NCBI GenBank assembly: GCA_002733985.1
Contig: NVXP01000004.1
Coordinates: forward strand, 53,998-86,111
DNA length: 32,114 nucleotides
Source: Fluviicola sp.
Lineage (GTDB): Bacteria > Bacteroidota > Bacteroidia > Flavobacteriales_D > Crocinitomicaceae
Reading direction: 5' to 3'
Notes under the pieces: generated by a model
Database searches by the model: none
What the model was told of the DNA's origin: nothing
What the model saw: the letters and a program-made list of their open reading frames with translations, nothing else
Shown: one piece after another, positions 1 to 9,689 of the stretch
Numbering within the stretch: position 1 is the first letter of the stretch
Layout of the letters: each line of letters begins with the position of its first letter
Made by a program: the position numbers and the translations under genes

Positions 1-2
1 GC

Positions 3-878
3 ACGAATCAGGGAACCACAAACACGTCTGTTATGAAATTTGATGGGGTAAATTGGGTGTATGTTGGACTACCCAGTTTTACTGCTGGTGGAAATGATTC
101 TGAAGGATTCATCGTTGAAAACGGAATTCCATATTTAGCATTTAAAGATGCTGCGTACAACGACAAAATTACCGTTATGAAATTCAACGGTTTGGATTGG
201 GAGTTAATAGGGTCTGCAGGATTTACCAGTGGATCTCCACTATATACGGTTAGTCTAGCACTAAATAATGGAGTTCCTTACATCGCATATAAAGACAACT
301 CAAATGGTGGACATGTTACCGTTATGAATTTCGATGGAGTCAACTGGAATTTGGTCGGGAATGCAGGATTTTCACCGAACCCAGGCTCATTTGTCAATTT
401 AACCATCTATAACGGAGAGCCTTTCGTCATGTATCATGCAACAAAGACGAACGTCATGAAATTTGATGGAACTTCATGGATTCAAGTAGGGAATGCAAAT
501 TTTTCTGTTGGAGGAGCTCTTTATTCAGGAATGACAATTTTCGACGACTATGCCTACGTTGCATATAAAGATCTCTCAACTGAAGGAGGCACGGTAATGA
601 TGTATGATTTAAGACCCTTAGCGAATTTGGAAAACAATTTGGCCTTCAATCAATCCATTCTTATTTACCCTACACCATCTAGTGGAATAGTTTACATCAA
701 ATCGGAAATAGACATTCTAAACGTTGAGATTATTGACCTTACTGGCAAAGTATTAAAGGTGAATTTTGATATTGATCAAGGAGTTATCGATGCAAGTGAC
801 TTAGCTCCAGGAACGTATTTTTTGATTCTTCAAACTCAGCAAGGCACGGTTAACAAAGAGCTTATTATTACCGATTAG
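3..878 (+). CDS. T9SS-exported repeat protein (beta-propeller-like), 5'-truncated by window start
   Basis: Frame stays open from nt 3 upstream of the listed Met at 33. About four repeats of the type 'MKFDGxxWxxVGxxxF(S/T)xGG'. C-terminal T9SS type-A-like sorting domain 'ILIYPTPSSGIVYI...GKVLK...DLAPGTYFLILQT...KELIITD'. Confidence 0.8.
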   Translation, partial: TNQGTTNTSVMKFDGVNWVYVGLPSFTAGGNDSEGFIVENGIPYLAFKDAAYNDKITVMKFNGLDWELIGSAGFTSGSPLYTVSLALNNGVPYIAYKDNSNGGHVTVMNFDGVNWNLVGNAGFSPNPGSFVNLTIYNGEPFVMYHATKTNVMKFDGTSWIQVGNANFSVGGALYSGMTIFDDYAYVAYKDLSTEGGTVMMYDLRPLANLENNLAFNQSILIYPTPSSGIVYIKSEIDILNVEIIDLTGKVLKVNFDIDQGVIDASDLAPGTYFLILQTQQGTVNKELIITD

Positions 879-1048
879 ATGTGATCCGAAACGAGATCAT
901 TTAAGAACCTATTTGAACGATACAAACGGAATACTCACATGAAAATTGAAAATGAAGGCTGGAGAAAAACAGAACATTCGATTCACGTATTCAATTGAAC
1001 ACGAAAAGGATAAGCCTGTATACTAAAGAAGAATATTGATCCGAAATG

Positions 1049-1104
1049 AAAGAGCGTGTAATATTTGGCAGCAATGAGTTGTTTAATTGCTACACGCTCT
1101 TTTT
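1049..1104 (+). terminator. Candidate intrinsic terminator: AAAGAGCGTGTA / TACACGCTCTTT, inner GCAAT/ATTGC, followed by TTTT
   Basis: 12-nt inverted arms at 1049-1060 and 1091-1102, inner arms 1071-1075 and 1086-1090, T-run at the 3' end; lies between two + genes. Confidence 0.6.
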
Positions 1105-1180
1105 ATGTTAAATGTTAAATATAGTCACAGATGCAATCCTATTTAATTAAAGGCGTTAAGCAAAGACAAACACTTTTCAT

Positions 1181-2074
1181 ATGAAACATCTACTAAGCAT
1201 TTGTATTCTACTTTCCTTTTCCGCGTTTGGTCAACAAGAACCGATCAGTGGAATGTACTGGAACAATTATTCCTACTTCAATCCTGCAATGAGCGGCGTA
1301 AATCAAAAGTATGAAGGCAATGTAACTTACCGATCGCAATGGGATAGAGTAAATGGCGCTCCAACGACCTTGTTTGCTAATTACGGGATGAATCTAGCTG
1401 ATAAACATGGCCTGGGTGTCAATTACGTATCTGAAACAATTGGCTTTACTCGAAGTCACCGCATAAAATTGAATTACAATTATCAATTGAAATTAGATGA
1501 AACCAGAAAGTTAGTTTTTGGAACAGCTTTCAGTTTTCAAGATTTCGACATAAGTCCTACTTGGACTCCTCCAACAACTTCCCATGATCCATCCTTACCA
1601 GTTGGTTTTAAAAGCCAAAATTATGCTGTGGATTTAGGAATATCCTATTATGGGAAGAACCTCATCGCTGGAGTTTCAGCAACACAAATCCCAAGTAATT
1701 CTAATAATTCTGGCAATTCTAGTAATTCTGTTACTCCTGCTATTCCTGAGTCCTACTCTAATAGAACGCATCTGTTTGGAAACATCCGGTATCACCTCCG
1801 CTTTCTCAATCAGAACTACCTGATCTTAGAATCTCAATTGCGAACGGATTTTGTGAGATACAGCCAAGATTTTAATGTCGGCTACAACTGGAAGAACATC
1901 CTTGAGGCCGGAATTGGTTACCGTACTTCAGATGCCGTAATTGTGAATTTAACCGGAATCATCGCCAAAAAATACCGCATTGGGTACTCGTATGGCTATT
2001 CGCTCAATAAACTGAGTTCCGTTTCTCAGGGATCACATGAAATCGCTATTGGTTTGCGAATTCCGAATACATAA
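1181..2074 (+). CDS. PorP/SprF family type IX secretion system membrane protein
   Basis: Signal peptide and 'QQEPISGMYWNNYSYFNPAMSGVNQKYEGNVTYRSQWDRVNGAPTTLFANYG', typical PorP/SprF N-terminus ('NPAxAG... RxQW'); beta-barrel-like alternation after it. Confidence 0.85.
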   Translation: MKHLLSICILLSFSAFGQQEPISGMYWNNYSYFNPAMSGVNQKYEGNVTYRSQWDRVNGAPTTLFANYGMNLADKHGLGVNYVSETIGFTRSHRIKLNYNYQLKLDETRKLVFGTAFSFQDFDISPTWTPPTTSHDPSLPVGFKSQNYAVDLGISYYGKNLIAGVSATQIPSNSNNSGNSSNSVTPAIPESYSNRTHLFGNIRYHLRFLNQNYLILESQLRTDFVRYSQDFNVGYNWKNILEAGIGYRTSDAVIVNLTGIIAKKYRIGYSYGYSLNKLSSVSQGSHEIAIGLRIPNT

Positions 2075-2191
2075 TCTGAATATTTTTTGACCACAAAGAT
2101 CGTAAGGCCTAACGTTTAAGGGTAAATGGTTTTTGTGGTCTATGAAAGATGTATGTAGTGCATTGAAGGTGTGACTTGTACCTCTTAGTCC

Positions 2192-3295
2192 TTATTCTTT
2201 GATCAACTTTGCAGAGAACAACCCACTTTGAATCAAGTAAACGCCGCTTTCGAGTGAATCACAATTCAGGTTCCATTCATTTACTTCAACTTGCATAGCA
2301 GAAACTTGATCTGTCACATCTTTCCCCGTCAAAGAAATCACACGTAACTCATTCAATTCGTACTTTTCTGATTGCACACTTACCCATCCTTGAGTTGGGT
2401 TTGGGCTGACAATAAAGTTGTTTTCAAATTGCGATTCTGCGATGTTGAGCGGTTCAATTCCATTCAGTTGATCGACCACCAATTTTGCATCTCCCAATTC
2501 AGCGAAATCAACCGTGACGAAATTTGGAAACTTTGCTTTTTCTTGTTGACACTGCAACGCCCGATTGATGAAATATGGATTTGAATTGACAATTTCCGCT
2601 TCAGCTTCCATTCCAATTCCTAATACAGCGTTAGTAAGGAAGTGATTCAAAATGAACAAATCATTGATGGAGTCTCCTCTGTTGAAATCACAATTAAAGT
2701 CAGTAATGTCATTGTTGGAATAGTGTGTTTCGACCATATTCGTCCACATGTAATGATACCAAGCTTGATCTACTGAAGCGTCATCCACATCTGAAAACAC
2801 AACACAGCGCGTATTGTTATCAATCATCGTTTGCAAGGTCGGCCATTGCGTTCCCGACTGATGCTCGTAAACATACGTCAACAAACCAGATTGATTCATT
2901 TCCGTTTCGATGTCATTTGCACTCACATAACATTCCAAAATCACGGTAACAATTTCAGATGGATTATTGTCCAAGAACACCTTGATTTTCGTTAATTCCT
3001 CTTCCAATGGATTCGAACCCAAAACAATAGAACCGTGATAAACAACAATGTTTCCAAACGAATTGTAGACATCCAGCATGAATGCTCGGACACCAATGTT
3101 CAATTGACCAGTAATATCTAAATTTTGATTGGGTAAGTTGAAATTGTCTTGCGCAGCGTTAAATGCGTTGTGCGTAGTTAAGTACGCAACTTCGTTGAAT
3201 TTTTTTGAACAGAGTGAAAAAGCACCGTTGCACTGGGTTCTTCCAATGAAAACTGAAAAGAAATTAACTACAAAAAGTAAACTGATGACTTTCAT
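2192..3295 (-). CDS. Secreted PI-PLC X-domain-like phosphodiesterase with T9SS C-terminal domain
   Basis: 'AYLTTHNAFNA...LDITGQLNIGVRAFMLDVYN...IVVYHGS...FLDNNPSEIVTVILECYV' matches the PLC-like X-domain pattern with two catalytic-type His; C-term 'FIVSPNPTQGWVSV...SGVYLIQSGLFSAKLIKE' is a T9SS sorting domain. Confidence 0.8.
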   Translation of the reverse strand: MKVISLLFVVNFFSVFIGRTQCNGAFSLCSKKFNEVAYLTTHNAFNAAQDNFNLPNQNLDITGQLNIGVRAFMLDVYNSFGNIVVYHGSIVLGSNPLEEELTKIKVFLDNNPSEIVTVILECYVSANDIETEMNQSGLLTYVYEHQSGTQWPTLQTMIDNNTRCVVFSDVDDASVDQAWYHYMWTNMVETHYSNNDITDFNCDFNRGDSINDLFILNHFLTNAVLGIGMEAEAEIVNSNPYFINRALQCQQEKAKFPNFVTVDFAELGDAKLVVDQLNGIEPLNIAESQFENNFIVSPNPTQGWVSVQSEKYELNELRVISLTGKDVTDQVSAMQVEVNEWNLNCDSLESGVYLIQSGLFSAKLIKE

Positions 3296-3363
3296 TCGAT
3301 TGTGTTGGCTCGAGCAATTTACAAAATCTATGTGTATCTTTCGCAGACCAATTTTAAGAACAG

Positions 3364-5286
3364 ATGATGATCAAATACATTTCAAGTGCCTTCCTATTGT
3401 TGACAGCATTCGTTGGGATTTCACAAACGGGGATTACACCTCAAGAATTGATAGAACTGAACCGCGTTTCCCCAATGGGAATTTCAAAAGATGGTTCGAA
3501 AGTAGTTTATTCCGTTTCGAAAGTTAATATCGCTTCGAATTCAAAGTCGAAAAAATACTTCACCATTGGTATAGATGGCGGTCGTCCGGTTCAAATTAAA
3601 GATCCGATGGTGTTTCTAAACGATGACAATATATCTCCAGATGGAAGGTACAAAATCACCGTTCAAAGCGTAAAGCTGAAAAAAGTACTTGGAACTGATT
3701 TCTATCCTGAATTGAAGGAATCGAATATGATGATTTACGACCAATTGAACTACCGTCACTGGGATTCTTGGGAAGATGGCGCTTACAACCACTTGATTAT
3801 TGAACCAACTTCGGGACGGGAAAAGAGTGTGGATATTATGTTAGATGAGCCTTTCGATTGTCCAACGATGCCATTTGGTGGATCAGAAGATTATGTATGG
3901 TGTCCTCAAAGCAAGAAACTATTCTACGTTTCAAAGAAAAAGTATGGAACCGAATATGCCGTAAGTACGAACACCGATATTTACGAATACAATTTGGAAA
4001 CTGGCGAAACGACAAACATTACCAAAGCTAATCTAGGTTACGATACGCAGCCTGCGTTTTCATCTAAATCGAGATTGGCTTGGTTGCAAATGAAACGCGA
4101 AGGATATGAATCAGATAAAAATGACATCCTCATTATGATTGATTCTCTCCCTGTCAACTTAACAGCTGCTTGGGATGGAACAGTAAATGGTTTCCAGTGG
4201 AGTAATGATGGAAAAACAATTTATTTCACAGCTCCAGTTCTTGGAACGGTTCAATTGTTTGAAGTTAAATTGCCAAAATCAGCAAACAAGATTACTGCTC
4301 CTAGACAAATTACTTCTGGTCAATTTGATGTACGAGGAATCGTTGGTCACAAAGAGAGCTCTATGGTCGTGACGCGTGGAGACATGAATCATGCGACTGA
4401 ACTGTACACCGTGAATTTGAAAACGGGTGAAATGCACCAGTTGACGCAAGCAAACACTGCTTTCTACAATGACATTAACATGAGTAAGGTCGAAAAGCGA
4501 ATGGTGAAAACTACAGACGGAAAAGACATGCTTTGCTGGGTGATCTACCCTCCAAATTTTGATCCTACGAAGAAATACCCAACATTGTTATATTGTCAAG
4601 GTGGACCACAAGGAGCGCTGAGCCAATTTTATTCTTTCCGCTGGAACTTCCAATTGATGGCATCTCACGGATACATCATCATCGCACCAAACCGACGAGG
4701 AATGCCAGGATATGGTGTTGAATGGAACGAACAGATTTCGAAAGATTACGGGGGACAAAACATGGACGATTACCTCTCTGCAATTGATGATATTTCGAAA
4801 GAATCTTACGTTGATAAGAAACGTTTGGGTTGTATTGGAGCAAGTTATGGTGGTTATTCAGTATTCTACTTGGCTTCTCGTCACAACAATCGTTTCAAGA
4901 CATTTGTATCTCACGATGGAATTTTCAACTGGAAAAGCATGTATGGAACAACGGAGGAACTCTTCTTTGTTAATTGGGATTTAGGCGGAGCTTATTGGGA
5001 ACAAGATAACGCAGACGTTAAAAATGCATATGGACCATTCAATCCGGTTGAACATGTTCACAAATGGAATACACCGATGTTGATCATTCAAGGTGGAAAA
5101 GATTACCGTGTTCCAATTGGACAAGGTTTGGAAGCATTCCAGGCAGCTAAACTGAAAGGTTTACGTAGTAAGCTGTTGTATTTCCCTGAAGAAAATCACT
5201 GGGTACTCGATTACCAAAACAGCTTGATCTGGCACAGCGAATTCTACAAATGGCTAGGAGAAACATTACCTCCAATGGACCGTTAA
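3364..5286 (+). CDS. S9 family prolyl oligopeptidase / dipeptidyl-peptidase-like serine peptidase
   Basis: Signal peptide, WD40-like (PD40) N-terminal propeller, alpha/beta hydrolase domain with nucleophile 'GASYGGYS', Asp 'GGKDYRVP' and His 'EENHWV'. Confidence 0.9.
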   Translation: MMIKYISSAFLLLTAFVGISQTGITPQELIELNRVSPMGISKDGSKVVYSVSKVNIASNSKSKKYFTIGIDGGRPVQIKDPMVFLNDDNISPDGRYKITVQSVKLKKVLGTDFYPELKESNMMIYDQLNYRHWDSWEDGAYNHLIIEPTSGREKSVDIMLDEPFDCPTMPFGGSEDYVWCPQSKKLFYVSKKKYGTEYAVSTNTDIYEYNLETGETTNITKANLGYDTQPAFSSKSRLAWLQMKREGYESDKNDILIMIDSLPVNLTAAWDGTVNGFQWSNDGKTIYFTAPVLGTVQLFEVKLPKSANKITAPRQITSGQFDVRGIVGHKESSMVVTRGDMNHATELYTVNLKTGEMHQLTQANTAFYNDINMSKVEKRMVKTTDGKDMLCWVIYPPNFDPTKKYPTLLYCQGGPQGALSQFYSFRWNFQLMASHGYIIIAPNRRGMPGYGVEWNEQISKDYGGQNMDDYLSAIDDISKESYVDKKRLGCIGASYGGYSVFYLASRHNNRFKTFVSHDGIFNWKSMYGTTEELFFVNWDLGGAYWEQDNADVKNAYGPFNPVEHVHKWNTPMLIIQGGKDYRVPIGQGLEAFQAAKLKGLRSKLLYFPEENHWVLDYQNSLIWHSEFYKWLGETLPPMDR

Positions 5287-6336
5287 TTGGTGAGTCGTCC
5301 GAAAAAGATATTGATTACTGGTATAAGTGGTAATATCGGAATTGAGCTTCTTCAACAGTTGAAAACAACGAATCAGTTGGACGGAATTTCCGTCTTCGTT
5401 CGTGATTCCAAGAAGAATCGAAAATTGCTTGCTTCGTATTCAAATTTGATCTCTATTTTTTGGGGAGATATGATGGATCGATCGAGTTTGATTCCAGCTT
5501 GTACCAACCAGGAAGTAGTGATTCACCTCGCAGGATTAATTCCGCCAGCATTTCATGAAAACGATGCGCGGTCATTTAACATCAATGTTGAAGGAACGCG
5601 TAACATTATCTCGACGCTTGAAGAACATGCGCCAAACGCATTTTTGGTATTCAGCTCGTCGGTAGCGGTGTATGGAGATCGACTTAAAACTTGCGAAATT
5701 CGTGTTGGAGATTCACTGGATCCGGAGCAAATTGATCAGTATGGAAGGGCAAAAATTCAAACTGAAGCGGATATTCAAAATTCAACGTTGAATTGGACGA
5801 TTTTACGTCTCAGCGCAATCATGGGAGTTGGAAATCACAAAGTTTCTGGAATCATTTTTCATGTTCCTCTTGATACAGCAATGGAAATTTGCACAATTCG
5901 AGATACAGCAAGAGCATTCCTCAATGCACCAGATCATTTGGAGCAATTAAATCAGAAAATTTTCAACCTTGGAGGTGGATCAGAATGTCGAATCAGCTAC
6001 CATGGTTTTTTATCCCGTGCATTCACGAGTTTTGGAATGGGGAAATTGAATTTTCCAGAATATACCTTCGCAAGGTGCAATTTTCATTGTGGACACTATA
6101 TGGATGGTGACGACCTAGAAACTATTTTACACTTTCAATCCGACAACATGGATTCATATTTCGAACGTTTTCATGCTGGCGTTCACCCCTTACAGCGATT
6201 CTTTACTCGACCATTCGCAGGAATTGCAAAATGGTATTTGAGAACACTTTCGGAACCTTACAAAGCATTCAAAAGTCAAAATAAAGAAGAAATGATTCGT
6301 TACTTCGGCACTTCAAACTTGAACAAGCATGACTGA
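5287..6336 (+). CDS. NAD(P)-dependent epimerase/dehydratase, extended SDR (3beta-HSD-like)
   Basis: N-terminal Rossmann 'ILITGISGNIG', 'VVIHLAGLIPP', 'VFSSSVAVYG', YxxxK as 'YGRAK'. No ATG start: TTG at 5287 abuts the preceding TAA, or GTG at 5290. Confidence 0.8.
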   Translation: MVSRPKKILITGISGNIGIELLQQLKTTNQLDGISVFVRDSKKNRKLLASYSNLISIFWGDMMDRSSLIPACTNQEVVIHLAGLIPPAFHENDARSFNINVEGTRNIISTLEEHAPNAFLVFSSSVAVYGDRLKTCEIRVGDSLDPEQIDQYGRAKIQTEADIQNSTLNWTILRLSAIMGVGNHKVSGIIFHVPLDTAMEICTIRDTARAFLNAPDHLEQLNQKIFNLGGGSECRISYHGFLSRAFTSFGMGKLNFPEYTFARCNFHCGHYMDGDDLETILHFQSDNMDSYFERFHAGVHPLQRFFTRPFAGIAKWYLRTLSEPYKAFKSQNKEEMIRYFGTSNLNKHD

Positions 6337-7084
6337 TTTTTCGTTCAATCTCATTAACTATGTTTGGATTCTTGTAGCCTTAATCACCCTGATTGTATTG
6401 ATTGCATTCAAAATTCGTGCTCCATATGGTAGACACGCGAATGAAAAATGGGGCAGTATGATTGACAATCGTTGGGGTTGGTTTCTGATGGAGCTTCCCG
6501 CCTTTTTAATCTGTCCTCTCCTTGCGATTTTTGGTCCGAGTGAAAAGGATTCTGTTGAATGGTTATTGATCGGATTGTGGTCATTGCATTATTTCAATCG
6601 AACAATTATTTTTCCTCTTCGTCTCAAAACAACGGGGAAGAAAATGCCCATCGTCATCATTTTCAGTGCCGTATTTTTTAATGGAATAAATGGATTTCTA
6701 AATGGATACTTCATCGGATACATGGATTTTCAAGGAGGCGAAATTTTGTCGATCAACGTAATTTTAGGATTGGTGCTTTTCGCCGGAGGAATGTTAATCA
6801 ATCAACTTACAGACAGCAAACTGATTGCACTTCGCAAAGAACAAAAAGGGTATCAAATCCCCAGGAAATGGTTGTTTGAATTCATTTCATGCCCGAATCA
6901 TTTTGGAGAAATAATTGAGTGGGCAGGATTTGTAATCATTGCTTGGAGCTTACCAGCCTTGACTTTCATGATTTGGACATTTTCGAACCTATTACCGCGC
7001 GCGCTCAATCACCATGAATGGTACCGTGAAAATTTTGAAGAATATCCGACGAAACGAAAAGCCGTTATTCCTTGGTTGTGGTAA
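6329..7084 (+). CDS. Steroid 5-alpha-reductase family (3-oxo-5-alpha-steroid 4-dehydrogenase-like) membrane protein
   Basis: Multi-TM; C-term 'GYQIPRKWLFEFISCPNHFGEIIEWAGFVIIAWSLPALTFMIWT...RALNHHEWYRENFEEYPTKRKAVIPWLW' closely follows the SRD5A C-terminal motif (NYxGEIxEWxG...H.WY...F.DYPKxRKALIPF). Overlaps the upstream gene by 8 nt (ATGACTGA). Confidence 0.85.
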   Translation: MTDFSFNLINYVWILVALITLIVLIAFKIRAPYGRHANEKWGSMIDNRWGWFLMELPAFLICPLLAIFGPSEKDSVEWLLIGLWSLHYFNRTIIFPLRLKTTGKKMPIVIIFSAVFFNGINGFLNGYFIGYMDFQGGEILSINVILGLVLFAGGMLINQLTDSKLIALRKEQKGYQIPRKWLFEFISCPNHFGEIIEWAGFVIIAWSLPALTFMIWTFSNLLPRALNHHEWYRENFEEYPTKRKAVIPWLW

Positions 7085-7266
7085 TTTAACAAATCATGTC
7101 TGTACTACATGAAACTCTTCGATTCCTGAACATTCAAAAACACCGCTCTTATGGTGAAAAAGTAAGTAGTTCCAAATGAAGATCTACGCGGCACAAGAAA
7201 TGAGTCGTATTTTAAGCTACTTTAACGAAGTAAATTTGTAATTTCAGGACACTTTATTTTCGCATT

Positions 7267-7659
7267 ATGCACAAACGGGTACTTTTTCTGGTTTTCAGTG
7301 TTACACTTATCCTTTCATCTTGTAAAAAAGAGGTGTTCTTACTCAATGAAGATGTTTCAATTGGTTTCAACTCAATCATATTAGTTGAAACAATGGACAA
7401 TGGTCAAATGGACGTTCAGTATGTTGAATTACTGGAAGAATCCCGTTGTCCACCTGATGAATATTGCGTTTGGGCTGGCTATGTAAAAGTCAAACTAAAA
7501 CTCGACGATGAGCAATACGTTGAGCTTGGTTTAGGAGAAACAACAATTGATTCAGTTGTCTACAACAACCATATCATCAAACTTCTTTCGGTGGAATATG
7601 ACAGCGACGATGATTTTGGTGAAGAGAATAAATCGTCGGTCGTCATTCGCGTCGATTAA
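7267..7659 (+). CDS. Small lipoprotein, unknown function
   Basis: Signal peptide with lipobox 'LILSSCKK'; conserved-looking 'SRCPPDEYCVWAGYVKVKLKL' core. Confidence 0.7.
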   Translation: MHKRVLFLVFSVTLILSSCKKEVFLLNEDVSIGFNSIILVETMDNGQMDVQYVELLEESRCPPDEYCVWAGYVKVKLKLDDEQYVELGLGETTIDSVVYNNHIIKLLSVEYDSDDDFGEENKSSVVIRVD

Positions 7660-8471
7660 TGTTCTTTCAGAATAAGCAAAGGAACATTGGTCAGCATACT
7701 TAACTTTCTTGAAGTACTTCGGTGAACAATGCGCTCAAAAAAGTTGTAATTTCTTGCGACTACGACAATTAAATCAGCACTTACATCGTGTGCATAGTCC
7801 AAAATATCCTCTTCTGCATGCTTCAGTTCCTTCACGTGAAATCCGTGTGGTAAGTCCATAAAAATCGTGTCGAGCAATAGTTCCTCGCGATCATTATCAA
7901 TTGGCTGATCTTCTACATCTTCCAGGTGAAGTATATCCAACTCCGCTCCTGTTTTCTTCACAATTTGTCGAATAGGCTGGAATGTTTCGTACCCTTTTAC
8001 GATTTCTAAGTCTGTCGCAAGCACGACTTTTTTCATTGACGCAATTCCACAATCATTTGGATACAAGAGAACCGGGATTTTTGAATTTTTGACAACATTT
8101 GCCGCGTTACTTCCAAGCAAAACACCTTTGACACCTGTTGCTCCAGTTGTCCCCATCACAATCATATCAATTGACTCCTTCTTTACAATCTTACAAATAA
8201 TGTCAATGAACGTACCTTGCAATGCATAACCATCGATTTGCAACCCAGGAAACTTTGCTCGTGTAGCCTTTAATTCATCTCTCAAATCTTCTTCGCGGTC
8301 TTCTTTCAACAGATTATCTAAATCGATAGACACCACTGCTCCAGAATAGGGCAATCCATATACATGCATTAGCCAAAAACACGTATCAGTATCGTTAAAA
8401 TTATTAATCGCAAAATCGAGTGCCTCTGTGGCATTTTTGGAGAAATCCGTTGGGATAATGATATTTTTCAT
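7656..8471 (-). CDS. Universal stress protein (tandem UspA domains)
   Basis: 'KNIIIPTDFSKNATEALDFA...DMIVMGTTGATGVKGVLLGSNAANVVKNSKIPVLLYP', then a second, more divergent domain ending 'VPLLILKEH'. Confidence 0.9.
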   Translation of the reverse strand: MKNIIIPTDFSKNATEALDFAINNFNDTDTCFWLMHVYGLPYSGAVVSIDLDNLLKEDREEDLRDELKATRAKFPGLQIDGYALQGTFIDIICKIVKKESIDMIVMGTTGATGVKGVLLGSNAANVVKNSKIPVLLYPNDCGIASMKKVVLATDLEIVKGYETFQPIRQIVKKTGAELDILHLEDVEDQPIDNDREELLLDTIFMDLPHGFHVKELKHAEEDILDYAHDVSADLIVVVARNYNFFERIVHRSTSRKLSMLTNVPLLILKEH

Positions 8472-8703
8472 GTTTCTTTTGTTAAATATTCATGATACTT
8501 CGCATAGATTTATTTTTATCTACTATAATATACGGAAGTTGCTCCTTAAAAGCTATAACCAGATTCAGTTTATGAAAAAAGAATAGTCAGGTCTTGAATA
8601 GTTTAAAATCACGAACTTATTAAGTTGTGACTAATGTAATCCCTTGATACTAGAATACTGGCTGGGATTATAGTAACTTTGCGGCGTAACATTCAATTAT
8701 TCC

Positions 8704-9666
8704 ATGTCAGAAAAGAAAACGCCAGCTGAAAAAACACGATTGCATCCTCGAAATAAACATCGGGAGCATTATGATTTCAAGTTGCTCATTGAAGCATCTC
8801 CTGAGTTATCGAAATTCATTACGAAGAATAAGTACGGTAACGAGACGGTAGATTTCTTTAATCCTGACGGAGTTAAGGCCTTGAATAAATCTTTGCTCAT
8901 TCATCATTACGGTCTCAAGGAATGGGATATTCCTGCGGGCTATTTGTGTCCACCTATTCCGGGCAGAGCTGATTACATTCATCATATTGCTGATATTCTC
9001 GCTGCACGTAATTTTGGAAAGATTCCAACAGGCTCCAATGTGAAATGTTTGGACATTGGTACTGGAGCGAACTTAGTGTATCCTATCGTTGGAAATAGTG
9101 AGTACGGTTGGTCGTTTGTTGGTACAGATATTGATCCAAAAGCGATAGAATCGGCTGAATCAATTGTGAAATCAAATCCAAGTTTGGAGGGGAAAGTTGA
9201 AGTTCGACTTCAAGCAAAAGCGGATGAAACATTCTTTGGTGCTATACAAAAGGGTGAGAAATTCGACCTCACTATTTGTAATCCTCCTTTTCACTCTTCG
9301 GCAGAAGATGCTCACGATGCTTCGCAACGCAAATTGAACAATCTCAAGCAAGAGAAAGTAGAGAAGGTTGAGTTGAATTTTGGTGGAACATCTGGAGAGT
9401 TGTGGACAGAAGGTGGTGAAAAAGCATTCATCCTTCGTATGATTCAGCAGAGTTCACAGTTTGCAAAAACGTGTTGTTATTTTTCAACGCTCGTTTCAAA
9501 GCAATCAAATGTTAAACACATTAAAGCTGCATTGGAAAAAATTGGCGTGATGGAACAACGAATGATACCGATGGGACAGGGAAATAAAACGAGTCGGATT
9601 ATTGTTTGGACGTATTTGAAGAAATTCGAACGAAAAGAATGGGCTGCGGATCGTTGGAAAGAGTAG
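8704..9666 (+). CDS. rlmF: 23S rRNA (adenine(1618)-N(6))-methyltransferase RlmF
   Basis: 'LHPRNKHREHYDFKLLIEASPELSKF...FNPDGVKALNKSLL...WDIPAGYLCPPIPGRADYIHHIADIL', SAM motif 'LDIGTGANLVYP', catalytic 'NPPF'. Confidence 0.93.
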   Translation: MSEKKTPAEKTRLHPRNKHREHYDFKLLIEASPELSKFITKNKYGNETVDFFNPDGVKALNKSLLIHHYGLKEWDIPAGYLCPPIPGRADYIHHIADILAARNFGKIPTGSNVKCLDIGTGANLVYPIVGNSEYGWSFVGTDIDPKAIESAESIVKSNPSLEGKVEVRLQAKADETFFGAIQKGEKFDLTICNPPFHSSAEDAHDASQRKLNNLKQEKVEKVELNFGGTSGELWTEGGEKAFILRMIQQSSQFAKTCCYFSTLVSKQSNVKHIKAALEKIGVMEQRMIPMGQGNKTSRIIVWTYLKKFERKEWAADRWKE

Positions 9667-9689
9667 ATGTCTGCGTAAAAACAACCTTT

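Noticed and set aside
2089-2140. Inverted repeat GACCACAAA / TTTGTGGTC in the convergent porP-like/PLC-like spacer
   Set aside because: 9-bp arms with a 34-nt loop and no T-run on either strand; too weak to call a terminator.
3129-3527. 132-aa plus-strand ORF
   Set aside because: Overlaps the PI-PLC-like gene antisense and the S9 peptidase start out of frame; no family signal.
7096-7182. Small ORF MSVLHETLRFLNIQKHRSYGEKVSSSK between the 5alpha-reductase-like gene and the lipoprotein
   Set aside because: Only 27 residues, no recognisable motif and no conservation evidence; might be a remnant but unsupported.
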